A DNA stretch of 64,000 nucleotides from Mucilaginibacter celer (GCF_003576455.2 NZ_CP032869.1:1798001-1862000), one strand, 5' to 3'. Shown: positions 24,943 through 34,165, counted from the stretch's first letter. The notes: generated by a model from the letters alone, not told the origin. A program made the numbers and translations.

Positions 24943-26298
24943 ATGAAATTATTTAAAACTATAAAATATACAATCCCCGTTTTATCGCTGATTGTACTGG
25001 CTTCCTGCAAAAAGTTTTTGGATGTGCAGCCGAAAGATTCGGTGTCAGATTCGCAAACTATTGTCGACAGGGCATCGGCCGAAACCGCTGTGCGTGGTAT
25101 TTACAGAGCTTTATCTGCTGATAATTACTACGGTGTAAACTTTGTTTCAGTAGGTTATTTATCAGGCGATAATGTACAGTGGACAGGTTCGCAATCTATC
25201 GTACAACAATTTATCGATCATAATGTAAAAGCTGATAACGCTACGGTATCCGGCATCTGGCTGGCTATTTATACCACCATCAACAGGGCAAACTATGTAA
25301 TCGCGAAGCTTCCGGGTGTTACGGATGCTACACTAACCACTGCCGCTAAGAATCAACTACTTGGCGAGGCTTATTTTATCAGGGCGCTATGCTACTTTGA
25401 TTTGGCTCGTACCTGGGGCGGCGTACAAATTGTAACCACGCCGACCATATCGGCCACAGATAAAAACGGCATCAAGCGCAGCACTGTAGCGCAAACATAC
25501 GCCCAGGTATTAAGCGACCTGAACGCTGCCGAGCCGTTGCTATCGTTACCAACAACACAAAACCCGGTTAGGGCCAATAAAGAAACCGTTTACGCCCTAA
25601 AAGCAAGGTACTATCTGTACCAAAAAGACTGGACCAATGCTGAGAATTACGCCACACTTGTTTTGGGCGATGTACAAAATTATACATTGTTAAAACCTTA
25701 CAGCGCATGGTTTGCCAATAACGCGGTGGGTACTAAAGAATCGGTTTTTGAATTGGCTTATAGTGCTACTTACACCAACGGTCATCGAGGGCAATGGCAG
25801 CCGCCTGCCAACAGCGGTACCCGCCAGTGGGCACCAAACGCTGCATTTTTAGCTTTAGTTAATGATCCTGCGATAGGCGGCAACCGTAGTGCATTGGTTG
25901 CGAAAACATCGGCAGGGTTGTGGTATGGTAATCTTTATTACCGCAGCCCGGCTACCGATCCGGCTTACATAATCAGGATAGCCGAAGAATACCTGATTCG
26001 TGCAGAAGCCCGCGCACAACTCAATAAACTTGATGTGGCAGCTGCTGATCTGAATGCCGTGCGTGAGCGTGTCGGCTTAGCAGCAACAACCGCTACCTCA
26101 CAGGCCGATATTTTATTGGCTATCGAAAACGAACGGCGTATAGAATTTGCATTGGAGGGTCATCGCTGGTTTGATTTAGTGCGTACCGGCAGGGCAGCGG
26201 CCGTATTGGGCGTGACCGATGCTAACAAGCTTGTACTGCCTATCCCGGTTGATCAGCTGAATGTTGATCCGGCTTTAACACAAAATCCGGGCTATTAA
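24943..26298 (+). CDS. SusD-like lipoprotein of the sulfur operon
   Basis: The lipobox is VLASC (Cys22) followed by KKFLDVQPKDSV. SusD motifs include LLGEAYFIRALCYFDLARTWGGVQ, here split across the helical TPR region, and AEEYLIRAEARAQLN, then ENERRIEFALEGHRWFDLVRTG and a terminal NPGY. The length, 451 residues, is at the short end for the family. A strong Shine-Dalgarno-like GGAGG lies at 24929-24933, 9-10 nt upstream of the ATG, which is unusual in Bacteroidota and decides the start. It should bind the ligand for the adjacent SusC. A 120-bp gap follows before the DoxX genes, the only long gap inside the operon. Confidence 0.92.
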   Translation: MKLFKTIKYTIPVLSLIVLASCKKFLDVQPKDSVSDSQTIVDRASAETAVRGIYRALSADNYYGVNFVSVGYLSGDNVQWTGSQSIVQQFIDHNVKADNATVSGIWLAIYTTINRANYVIAKLPGVTDATLTTAAKNQLLGEAYFIRALCYFDLARTWGGVQIVTTPTISATDKNGIKRSTVAQTYAQVLSDLNAAEPLLSLPTTQNPVRANKETVYALKARYYLYQKDWTNAENYATLVLGDVQNYTLLKPYSAWFANNAVGTKESVFELAYSATYTNGHRGQWQPPANSGTRQWAPNAAFLALVNDPAIGGNRSALVAKTSAGLWYGNLYYRSPATDPAYIIRIAEEYLIRAEARAQLNKLDVAAADLNAVRERVGLAATTATSQADILLAIENERRIEFALEGHRWFDLVRTGRAAAVLGVTDANKLVLPIPVDQLNVDPALTQNPGY

Positions 26299-26418
26299 TG
26301 ATTAAAGACATCAAAGTCGGGTGGCCGGGTGCGATGACGAAGGTTAAACCCTTGTAAGATGGTTTTAATCTGCCCCCCGGCATCTTCTAAAGAAAAATTA
26401 ATTTAAAAACATAAAACA
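26299..26418 (+). other. Intercistronic gap between SusD and DoxX genes
   Basis: This is the only gap over 30 bp in the operon. It holds GCCGGG and CCCGGC arms about 65 nt apart and an AAGG/CCTT element, which could make a weak structure that separates expression of the importer pair from the downstream enzymes. No promoter matching TAnnTTTG is visible. Confidence 0.3.
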
Positions 26419-27780
26419 ATGAGCACATTAACCACCAATCAAACTAAATGGAAAGGATACGAAAAGGCAGCTTTTCGGTTCTTCTTCATTTATTTTGTGC
26501 TGCAGGCCCTTCCGTTAGATTGGAAGTACTTCGGCAACCTGTTCCGCATTCAATGGGGCAGCCTGAGCTTTGGCGATATTTTTTACATCAGCCGCTATAC
26601 ACCTCAATTTGTATCGGGCAGCACCACACCCGGCACCTGGGGTATAGGCACCCTTGCCGATTGGGCGCTGTTAGCGGGCATCGCACTAATTGGCGCTATT
26701 GTGTGGAGCCTGAGCGATAAAAAGAGCGAGAACTACAATAAGCTGTACTATTGGCTGCGGGTGATATTGCGCTATCGTTTGGCTATTGGCATTATCGCTT
26801 ACGGCTTTATCAAGTTTTTCCCGATGCAGTCGCCGCTGCCATCCATCAGCAATTTAAATACTTCTTATGGCGATTTTAACCGTTGGAAGTTGTTTTCATT
26901 AAGCCTGGGTATTGTGCCGGGTTATGAATCGTTTTTAGGTTTGGTAGAGATAATTGTAGGCCTGTTATTACTCTTCCGCAAAACAACAACGTTTGGAGCG
27001 GTAATTATCCTTATATTTACGGGCAACGTATTCATCTCCAACATCGCTTATGATGGTGGCGAAGCCCTTTATGCGCTTTACCTTATCAGCATAGCTTTAA
27101 TCTTAACTGCTTATGATGCCTTGCGCATTTATAATCTTGTTGCTTTACGCAAACCAACAGCACCAAATACCGTGAAAATTTCTTTAAGCGGGCAATGGCG
27201 CGCATCGCGTTTGGTGCTTAAAAGCCTGTTTATTTTCTTTTTCGTTTTCCTGTATGGATATAAAACCTATGCGGCTTACCATTACGATATTTATCAATAC
27301 CCTAAAGCTAAAGGCTTAGCCGGAGCGGCAGGCTTATATAATGTTAGCGATTTCAGGATCAACAGCAAACAGCTGCCGTACTCACAAACGGATACTAACC
27401 GTTGGAATGATGTTGTCTTTGAAAAATGGAATACCATCAGCATTGGCTCATTAAAAAGGTTTAAGGCTGATACATCTGTTACCGAAGAGATCAGCAGGAA
27501 TAATGATGACCGCAAGTATGAGCTTGACGGCACCACAGGGCGCGCTTACTACAGCTATGTAGCCGATACTGTGAAACACGTTTTGCTGCTTAAAAACAGG
27601 AATAGTAACTACAAGGCCGATCAGTTTTCGCTTAACTACGCCCGATCTGCAAACGGTACCATCGTCCTGAAAGGGGTTGATCATAATCGGGATTCTGTTT
27701 ACGCGCAGTTGGATAAGGTTAATAAAAAATATCTTCTGCAAGAGGCAAAACAGGGCAGGAGTAAAGCACTAAAACTTTAA
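26419..27780 (+). CDS. DoxX-like membrane protein, first paralogue
   Basis: The N-terminal half has about six or seven hydrophobic segments (first near residues 14-32). It contains YYWLRVILRYRLAIGIIAYG followed by FIKFFP, a VPGYESFLGLVEIIVGLLLL helix and FRKTTTFGAV, the pattern of long Bacteroidota DoxX-family proteins. The C-terminal half (about 290-453) is a soluble beta-rich domain with YNVSDFRIN, FEKWNTISIG and a terminal KYLLQEA. DoxX/DoxD proteins are linked to thiosulfate:quinone oxidoreductase and to thiol or oxidative-stress complexes; a quinone-facing redox role here is inference. It is followed 25 bp later by a paralogue. Confidence 0.72.
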   Translation: MSTLTTNQTKWKGYEKAAFRFFFIYFVLQALPLDWKYFGNLFRIQWGSLSFGDIFYISRYTPQFVSGSTTPGTWGIGTLADWALLAGIALIGAIVWSLSDKKSENYNKLYYWLRVILRYRLAIGIIAYGFIKFFPMQSPLPSISNLNTSYGDFNRWKLFSLSLGIVPGYESFLGLVEIIVGLLLLFRKTTTFGAVIILIFTGNVFISNIAYDGGEALYALYLISIALILTAYDALRIYNLVALRKPTAPNTVKISLSGQWRASRLVLKSLFIFFFVFLYGYKTYAAYHYDIYQYPKAKGLAGAAGLYNVSDFRINSKQLPYSQTDTNRWNDVVFEKWNTISIGSLKRFKADTSVTEEISRNNDDRKYELDGTTGRAYYSYVADTVKHVLLLKNRNSNYKADQFSLNYARSANGTIVLKGVDHNRDSVYAQLDKVNKKYLLQEAKQGRSKALKL

Positions 27781-27805
27781 ACGTACACCTTCAAGTATAT
27801 TTATC

Positions 27806-29425
27806 ATGGCAACAACCGTAATAACTCCGGAGGCAGGCGAGATCAGCGAAACCTCGCTAAATAACAAACAAGAGCAGGCAGCACCGATAAGGGAGCAACC
27901 TGCCCGCAAGGAATGGACTGCTACCCAGCGTGTGGCTTTCCGCATTGCTTTCATCTTTTTCATCATTATGTGTATCCCGGTAACGGGCGAATGGTGGAAT
28001 AACCTGGTAACCATTAACTGGTTCCACCTGCATTACCGCGACCTGTATGATATAGCGCGGTTTTCGCCAAGCATTTACAAATTTCAAAATCCGGCTTATA
28101 ACCTGTTAGGTTATATTGATTGGGTTGAAGCGCTTGTTATTGGCATTGCAGGCGGCCTCATCTGGACGGCCGCCGACAAAAAAAACAAGCAATATCATAA
28201 CCTGTATTACTGGCTGCGCGTGGTGGTGCGGTACAGGGCAGGTATAGGCATAATCGGGTTCGGCTTTACAAAGCTGTTCCCGGTTCAAATGCCTTATCCG
28301 TCATTAGGAGTATTGAACGCTCATTTTGGTGATCTTACCGCACAAAAAATTTACTGGCTTTCGGTAGGTATTGTGCCATGGTACCAGGTTTTTGCAGGTG
28401 TTGTTGAGCTTGCGGCGGGTACTATGCTGTTCTTCCGCAAAACCACTACTTTCGGCGCTATTTTGCTGTTAGGTGCTTTGGGCGATATCACTTATGTAAA
28501 CTTTGCTTATGATGGCGGCGTGCATGTTTACGCTTCATATTTTGTACTGTTTTCGGCGTTTTTATTATGGTATGATGCCGTGCCTGTTTATAACCTGATA
28601 GTTAAAGAACGGTTTACTGTACCACCTGTGCTGATCCCGGTGTTTACGCAGAAATGGTTGAAAGTTACACGTGTTGTTTTAAAAACAGGAACCATTGGCA
28701 TTTTCCTGGTTTGGCTGTACTATTTGCAGTATGTAAACTTTAAGTACGATCCGTATAAACAACCATCAACCAGCGGCGTGAAACAGTTGCGTGGTAATTA
28801 TAACGTAACTGAGTTTAAACTCAACGGGCAGGACATTCCATATTCGCCTTTAGATTCGGTGAGATGGCAGGGTGTAACGTTCGAAAAATGGTCGTCATTA
28901 ACTTTTAACGTTAACAAGCCATTAAATCTCGATCTGTCTAACGGTGGAGGAGCGGCAATGCGGGATATCAACCGTAACTTCGAGCTTACGGGCGTTGCAG
29001 GTGGTAAAAGGGTTTTTTATTACGATGCCGATACTGTGAACAAAGTACTTTATTTACAGGATAAACTGCCCGAAGCAGGCAAACGCAAAGGCAGGCGAGA
29101 CAATGGCGGTGGCGGAGACAAAACCGGGAACGGCAAAATTGCCAAATCATTTATCCCGGCCGAAGTACAGAAAAATATTCGCAACGAAGTAACGGCTATC
29201 GACCCGGCAGCGCAATCAACCCGCCGCAAACGTGGTGTGCCGCAGGAGTTAAAAGATAAACGTAAACGTGCGCATATGATATTGAACTATACGGCCGATG
29301 CCACAGGAGCACACATTGTGCTTGCCGGTAAAGACGACAAGAAAAATGATGTGTATATTGTGCTTGACCGCGTAAACCGCCAATATGCACTTACCGATAG
29401 CAAATTGGTTGCGGGTAAATACTAA
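27806..29425 (+). CDS. DoxX-like membrane protein, second paralogue, with basic Gly-rich insert
   Basis: It aligns over its length with the preceding gene: YYWLRVVVRYRAGIGIIGFG, FTKLFPVQMP, VPWYQVFAGVVELAAG, FRKTTTFGAI, then YNVTEFKLNG and FEKWSSLTFN. It has a longer polar N-terminus (about 35 residues before WTATQRVAFR). Between the two halves of the C-terminal domain (about residues 425-490) lies an insert absent from the first copy, rich in Lys, Arg and Gly (GKRKGRRDNGGGGDKTGNGK, TRRKRG, DKRKRAH). The tandem pair suggests a heterodimer within the membrane (inference). It is 15 bp upstream of the FAD oxidoreductase. Confidence 0.72.
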   Translation: MATTVITPEAGEISETSLNNKQEQAAPIREQPARKEWTATQRVAFRIAFIFFIIMCIPVTGEWWNNLVTINWFHLHYRDLYDIARFSPSIYKFQNPAYNLLGYIDWVEALVIGIAGGLIWTAADKKNKQYHNLYYWLRVVVRYRAGIGIIGFGFTKLFPVQMPYPSLGVLNAHFGDLTAQKIYWLSVGIVPWYQVFAGVVELAAGTMLFFRKTTTFGAILLLGALGDITYVNFAYDGGVHVYASYFVLFSAFLLWYDAVPVYNLIVKERFTVPPVLIPVFTQKWLKVTRVVLKTGTIGIFLVWLYYLQYVNFKYDPYKQPSTSGVKQLRGNYNVTEFKLNGQDIPYSPLDSVRWQGVTFEKWSSLTFNVNKPLNLDLSNGGGAAMRDINRNFELTGVAGGKRVFYYDADTVNKVLYLQDKLPEAGKRKGRRDNGGGGDKTGNGKIAKSFIPAEVQKNIRNEVTAIDPAAQSTRRKRGVPQELKDKRKRAHMILNYTADATGAHIVLAGKDDKKNDVYIVLDRVNRQYALTDSKLVAGKY

Positions 29426-29439
29426 AAACAGATACCGAT

Positions 29440-30885
29440 ATGAAACCGGAAAAACGTGATTATGACGCAGTAATAGTAGGCTCGGGGCCAAACGGCCTTG
29501 CGGCAGCCATATTATTACAACAACACGGGCTTTCGGTTTTATTGCTGGAAGGCAAGGACAAAATTGGCGGCGGCCTACGCACCGAAGAGCTTACCTTACC
29601 CGGCTTTAAACATGATGTTTGCTCGGCCATTCATCCGCTGGCGGTTGGTTCACCATTTTTTGAGACTTTGCCTTTGGAGCAATTTGGCTTAGAATATATC
29701 TACCCGGAAGTTGCCGCGGCGCATCCCTTTGATAACGGTACGGCCGCGGTACTTAAAAAATCGATCATCGAAACGGCAGATGGATTGGGTGCCGACCGGG
29801 ATGCCTATATCAAACTAATGGCGCACCTGGTAAAAACATGGCCCGGTTTGGCTGCGGACGTATTAGGCCCGCTTACGTTTCCGAAACATCCGGTTGATTT
29901 GGCCGTGTTTGGATTGGATGCCCTGACCTCATCAACCCATTTGGCTAAACGTTTTAAAACCGAAGAGGTCAAAGGGCTTTTGGCCGGGATGGCAGCGCAC
30001 AGCATCCAGCCTTTAACTAATTTAACTACATCGGCTATAGCTTTGGTGCTGATGGCTAACGGCCATTTAAAAGGCTGGCCGGTACCTAAAGGAGGGTCGG
30101 TAAAAATTGCCGATGCTTTGGCCGCGTATTTTATATCGATAGGAGGTAAGATAGAAACCAACACATATATCTCGGCTTTTGATCAACTGCCGTCTGCGAA
30201 TGCTGTCCTGTTTGATATTACTCCTAAACAATTACTTCAAATTGCCGGGCATAAGTTTTCATCGCTTTACAAATGGCAAATGGAACGCTACCGCTATGGC
30301 ATGGGGGTTTTTAAGGTAGATTGGGCGCTTGATGAAGCTATTCCGTTTACCGCGGAAGGGGCGAGGCAAGCCGGAACGGTACACATTGGCGGCACAATGC
30401 GTGAAATTGCCTTCGGCGAGCAGCAGATCTGGGATGGCCAACATCCCGAGAAACCATTTGTAATGGTAGCTCAACAAAGCCTTTTTGATAACAGCCGTGC
30501 GCCCGAGGGTAAACATACAGGATGGGCCTACTGCCACGTACCGAACGGATCGAATAAGGATATGACCGGGATTATCGAAAAACAAATAGAACGCTTTGCG
30601 CCCGGATTTCGGGAACGCATCATCGGCAGGCATACTTTTAATACCCGCCAGTTGGAGAATTATAACCCCAATTATATCGGCGGGGATATAAACGGTGGCG
30701 TTATAGATATCGGCCAGCTGTTTACCCGCCCGGTATTGCGACGTTCGCCTTATCGCACTTCGGCGAAGGGGATCTATATCTGTTCATCATCAACGCCGCC
30801 GGGAGGCGGGGTGCATGGCATGTGCGGCTATCATTCGGCCAAACGTGCACTAAAAAATGTTTTTAACATCAGCATAAAATCATAA
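29440..30885 (+). CDS. FAD-dependent oxidoreductase, phytoene desaturase/amine oxidase-like
   Basis: An N-terminal Rossmann dinucleotide-binding motif, VIVGSGPNGLAAA (Gly14, Gly16, Gly19), is followed by the ADP-binding acidic residue in LLLEGKDKIGGGLRTEE. The C-terminal FAD-binding signature is IYICSSSTPPGGGVHGMCGY, typical of the phytoene dehydrogenase/PYROXD2-like group. There is no signal peptide, so it is cytoplasmic or peripheral to the inner membrane. The length, 481 residues, is normal. The substrate is not evident. Its position between DoxX-like membrane proteins and sulfur-handling genes suggests it passes electrons to or from the DoxX pair or processes the imported compound (inference). 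Confidence 0.78.
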   Translation: MKPEKRDYDAVIVGSGPNGLAAAILLQQHGLSVLLLEGKDKIGGGLRTEELTLPGFKHDVCSAIHPLAVGSPFFETLPLEQFGLEYIYPEVAAAHPFDNGTAAVLKKSIIETADGLGADRDAYIKLMAHLVKTWPGLAADVLGPLTFPKHPVDLAVFGLDALTSSTHLAKRFKTEEVKGLLAGMAAHSIQPLTNLTTSAIALVLMANGHLKGWPVPKGGSVKIADALAAYFISIGGKIETNTYISAFDQLPSANAVLFDITPKQLLQIAGHKFSSLYKWQMERYRYGMGVFKVDWALDEAIPFTAEGARQAGTVHIGGTMREIAFGEQQIWDGQHPEKPFVMVAQQSLFDNSRAPEGKHTGWAYCHVPNGSNKDMTGIIEKQIERFAPGFRERIIGRHTFNTRQLENYNPNYIGGDINGGVIDIGQLFTRPVLRRSPYRTSAKGIYICSSSTPPGGGVHGMCGYHSAKRALKNVFNISIKS

Positions 30886-30913
30886 CAAATTATCACACTA
30901 TAAAATTTAAACT

Positions 30914-32170
30914 ATGTCAACCACCACTACTAAACTAACCCTGCACGAAGATTGGGCAGTAGTTATTTTAGGTTCCCTCATCATTATCCTGTCGCTGGCA
31001 GGCCTGCTTTTACCGGTACCAACTTTCGCCTGGAAAACCGGTGCCGATTTAACCGGTACGGTATTGGGTTCGGTAAACCTGGTTAAAATACTTTTGCAAT
31101 TTGTTTTCGTAGCTATCATCGGAGGCATCGGCGCACTGATCACCGGTAAATCGGTAAAGAACTACGCACTTGGTTTCCCGTTGGTTTATATCGTTACCAT
31201 ACTGGCATTGGTGCTGGCGGGCAGCAGCCAGGCTAAGTCGCTTAACCTTGAGGCAGTGATCTTCAGCCTTGTTTTAGGTTTGCTCATCAGCAATTTTATA
31301 AAACTGCCTGAGTGGTTAAAATCATCACTGTCAACCGAGCTGTTTGTTAAAATAGGTTTAGTGCTTTTAGGCACCAGTGTAATTTTTGGTGATATTTTAA
31401 AAGCAGGATCTTTGGGCCTGATCCAGGCATTGTTGGTGGTAACATCAGTATGGTACTTTGCTTACTGGGTTTGTAAAAAACTGAAAGTTGATGACGAGAT
31501 TGCCATGATGATCTCGAGCGCGGTATCTATCTGCGGTGTATCTGCAGCGATAGCTACCGCCGGCGCTATTAAAGGCGATTCAAAAAAATTATCCTATGTA
31601 ATATCGATGGTATTGATCACTGCTATCCCAATGATGATCTTTATGCCCATCATCGCCCATTATTTTAAATTTTCGCAGGCGGTTACCGGTGCCTGGTTAG
31701 GCGGTAGTATCGATACCACCGGGGCGGTTGTGGCATCAGGTTCATTAGTTGGCGAAACGGCTTTAAAGATCAGCACCATCGTTAAATTTTCGCAAAATGT
31801 TTTGCTGGGTTTAGCCGCTTTTGCTATCTCTATTTACTGGACCTACACCAAACATCCATCGGCACAGGATAAAGAAACCAAGCCGACACTGAAAGTGATC
31901 TGGGAGCGCTTTCCAAAATTTGTATTGGGCTTTATCGGTGCGTCGCTGCTGTTCTCGTTCTTCCTGCCGCCATCGGCAGCAGCTACCGTAAAAGATAGCC
32001 TGAAGAATTTGCAGGGACTTTGGTTTGCGCTGGCATTTACCAGCATAGGTTTGGAAACCAACTTTGCCGATCTGTTTAACAAAAACAGCAAAAAGCCTTT
32101 GTACGCGTTTTTGATAGCACAAACCTTTAATATTTTCATTACGCTGGCCATTGCGCTGGTGCTATTTTAA
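30914..32170 (+). CDS. YeiH-family putative sulfate exporter
   Basis: About eleven hydrophobic segments span the 418 residues. Family-typical motifs are SICGVSAAIATAGAIKGD and TGAWLGGSIDTTGAVVASGS, with a late GLETNF. This is the YeiH/UPF0324 family, members of which are annotated as putative sulfate exporters because they neighbour sulfonate or sulfite metabolism genes. In an operon ending in a sulfite dehydrogenase, export of sulfite or sulfate from the cytoplasm is the simplest role: sulfite could be exported for periplasmic oxidation, or sulfate could be disposed of. The direction and the ion are inferred, not shown. Confidence 0.8.
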   Translation: MSTTTTKLTLHEDWAVVILGSLIIILSLAGLLLPVPTFAWKTGADLTGTVLGSVNLVKILLQFVFVAIIGGIGALITGKSVKNYALGFPLVYIVTILALVLAGSSQAKSLNLEAVIFSLVLGLLISNFIKLPEWLKSSLSTELFVKIGLVLLGTSVIFGDILKAGSLGLIQALLVVTSVWYFAYWVCKKLKVDDEIAMMISSAVSICGVSAAIATAGAIKGDSKKLSYVISMVLITAIPMMIFMPIIAHYFKFSQAVTGAWLGGSIDTTGAVVASGSLVGETALKISTIVKFSQNVLLGLAAFAISIYWTYTKHPSAQDKETKPTLKVIWERFPKFVLGFIGASLLFSFFLPPSAAATVKDSLKNLQGLWFALAFTSIGLETNFADLFNKNSKKPLYAFLIAQTFNIFITLAIALVLF

Positions 32171-32181
32171 CAGGTTTTATT

Positions 32182-32766
32182 ATGCTGAAAAAGTTAAAGC
32201 TAAGGCGAAGCCATGCCCTCATTTTTGGGTTGATCATCATTATTGGCGTGGTGATCTGGCTTTGGCCTCCAGTTAAAACAGAGCCGCAATGGCCAAAAAC
32301 TTTTGGCTATGGTAAAACTGCTACGCAGCAGGAAATTGCCAAACTGGATATTGATGTACGACCCGATGGCAAAGGTTTACCCGCGGGTAGTGGTAATGTG
32401 CCAAACGGTGCTATTATTTACGCAAATAAATGCGCAGCCTGCCACGCCGCCGATGGCAAGGAGATAAAAGGCGTTAAATTGCCCGGTCCGCCACTGGTAA
32501 TTGGCGACGGTAAAACCAAAACCATAGGCAATTACTGGCCTTATGCTACCACTTTATTTGATTATGTGCGAAGGGCTATGCCGTATAACGCACCGGGTTC
32601 GCTTACTAATGATGAGGTGTATAGCCTTTGCGCATGGCTGCTTAATCAAAACAAAATCACTACTGCAAGCCAGGTAATGAATGCACATACGCTTCCGCAG
32701 GTAAAAATGCCGGCGCAAAAACTTTTTATTGTTGACAACCGCAAAGGCGGCCCTGAAGTAAAATAA
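32182..32766 (+). CDS. Membrane-anchored c-type cytochrome, SoxD/SorB-like
   Basis: An N-terminal anchor (about residues 12-28, HALIFGLIIIIGVVIWLW) is not followed by a clear cleavage site. A single haem c site, CAACH, occupies residues 84-88, and the likely distal ligand is Met133 in RRAMPYNAPGSL. The segment GNYWPYATTLFDYVRRAMP and the following DEVYSLCAWLL are characteristic of cytochromes that partner SoxC-type sulfite dehydrogenases. It faces the periplasm and should accept electrons from the enzyme encoded next, whose start lies one base after this stop. Downstream electron transfer to a terminal oxidase is assumed. Confidence 0.86.
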   Translation: MLKKLKLRRSHALIFGLIIIIGVVIWLWPPVKTEPQWPKTFGYGKTATQQEIAKLDIDVRPDGKGLPAGSGNVPNGAIIYANKCAACHAADGKEIKGVKLPGPPLVIGDGKTKTIGNYWPYATTLFDYVRRAMPYNAPGSLTNDEVYSLCAWLLNQNKITTASQVMNAHTLPQVKMPAQKLFIVDNRKGGPEVK

Positions 32767-32767
32767 A

Positions 32768-34003
32768 ATGGAACAACGGGATCGGTCAATAAAAACAACC
32801 GAAAAAAAGATAAGCCGCCGCACATTGCTGGGTGGTGCCCTGGCTACGGCTATATTGCCGGTAACATCTGCGTTTGCAAAATACGTACAAATAGGTGTGC
32901 TCACGGTGCCTGATCCTACCAAACAACCCGGCCCGTTGCCGGGTAAAGTTGGTACTCGTTCGCCGTTTGAAGTGCCGGTTAAAAAGCCGTCGGATATTTC
33001 ATCGCGCTCGCCCTTACAGGATCTGTATAGTACCATCACCCCGTCTGATCTGCATTTTGAGCGCCACCATGCCGGTGTGCCTGCTATCGATCCAAATCAA
33101 TACGAGTTGCTGATTCATGGCATGGTGGATAGGCCGATGAAGTTTAGCCTGCACGATCTGAAACGCTTTCCATCCGTAACCCGAACCTGCTTCATTGAAT
33201 GTGCCGGTAATTTTCGCACCGGGAAAGAGGACATGACTGTGCAGGAAATCCTCGGCCTTACCAGCCAAAGCGAGTGGACTGGGGTAATGCTTTCAACCTT
33301 GTTCCGTGAACTGAGGGTTGACCCGAAAGCAACCTGGTTTTTAGCCGAAGGTGGAGACGCCGCAGTACTTACCCGGAGCATCCCGATGCATAAAGCCTGG
33401 GATGATGCCATGATTGCATACGCCCAAAACGGCGAAGCCATACGGCCGGAGCAAGGCTATCCGGCAAGGCTCTTACTGCCCGGGTGGGAGGGAAACACCA
33501 ATGTAAAATGGCTCAGACGAATAGAAATTTCTGATGCCCCTTATTTTACCCGCGAAGAAACATCAAAATATACTTACCCGGTTAAGGATAAAATCAGGAT
33601 GTTTAGCTTTGAGATGGATGCACGATCTATCATTACATATCCTTCATTCCCTCAAAAGGTTGAACGCGGTTGGATCGAGATCCGCGGTTTGGCCTGGAGC
33701 GGCAGGGGAAAGGTAATAAAAGTGGAGGTAAGCACGGATGCCGGCAAAAACTGGAATGAAGCGCGGTTACAGGGACCGGTTTTAGAAAAAGCGCATACTT
33801 ATTTCCGTTACCTGTGGCAATGGAACGGTGCCGAAACGGAAATTATGAGTCGGGTTACTGATGAAACCGGATACACGCAACCAACTCTAAAGCAATTGAT
33901 TGATGCCCGTGGAAAAGATATCGGAGGTTACCACATGAACCCCGTTACCGCATGGCGGGTTAAACGGGACGGGAGTGTGTTGTTTAAACCGGAGAAACAT
34001 TAG
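32768..34003 (+). CDS. SoxC-like periplasmic sulfite dehydrogenase (molybdopterin)
   Basis: A Tat signal, SRRTLLGGALAT with Arg17-Arg18, exports the folded cofactor-loaded enzyme. The sulfite-oxidase-type molybdopterin domain contains FIECAGNFRTG with the presumed Mo-ligand Cys145, then GYPARLLLPGWEGNTNVKWL. The C-terminal Mo-co dimerisation Ig-like domain follows (IEIRGLAWSGRGKVIKVEVS). The closest family match by motif is SoxC/SorA-like sulfite dehydrogenase. The reaction would be sulfite plus water to sulfate with two electrons passed to the cytochrome encoded one base upstream. The stop codon lies inside a perfect 20-bp hairpin at 33999-34042. Its substrate could also be another oxo-anion, since the family is broad. 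Confidence 0.87.
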   Translation: MEQRDRSIKTTEKKISRRTLLGGALATAILPVTSAFAKYVQIGVLTVPDPTKQPGPLPGKVGTRSPFEVPVKKPSDISSRSPLQDLYSTITPSDLHFERHHAGVPAIDPNQYELLIHGMVDRPMKFSLHDLKRFPSVTRTCFIECAGNFRTGKEDMTVQEILGLTSQSEWTGVMLSTLFRELRVDPKATWFLAEGGDAAVLTRSIPMHKAWDDAMIAYAQNGEAIRPEQGYPARLLLPGWEGNTNVKWLRRIEISDAPYFTREETSKYTYPVKDKIRMFSFEMDARSIITYPSFPQKVERGWIEIRGLAWSGRGKVIKVEVSTDAGKNWNEARLQGPVLEKAHTYFRYLWQWNGAETEIMSRVTDETGYTQPTLKQLIDARGKDIGGYHMNPVTAWRVKRDGSVLFKPEKH

Positions 34004-34042
34004 ACAGTAGTTTTAATGTATGCATTAAAACTACTGTCTAAT
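33999..34042 (+). terminator. Perfect 20-bp hairpin overlapping the stop codon of the sulfite dehydrogenase
   Basis: Arms 33999-34018 and 34023-34042 are perfectly complementary with a 4-nt loop, TATG. The TAG stop at 34001-34003 lies in the left arm. No T-tract follows, so it is not a classic intrinsic terminator, but a stem of this stability at an operon end may block read-through in both directions or protect the 3' end. The converging minus-strand xylan operon ends at 34166. Confidence 0.5.
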
Positions 34043-34165
34043 TAAGGCAGCCCTTTAAATGCAGATATTCCAAACATAATGATATAGGCAGGCAAAAAAA
34101 CAAGAATTGGCTTCTTCATTTTCTTAATACATAGGGAGGTTAATGCTGTCTTTTTAAAATATACA

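Noticed and set aside
34043..34165. Possible small gene between the sulfite dehydrogenase and the xylan operon
   Set aside because: The 120-bp gap has no open frame of useful length and no start with supporting signals.
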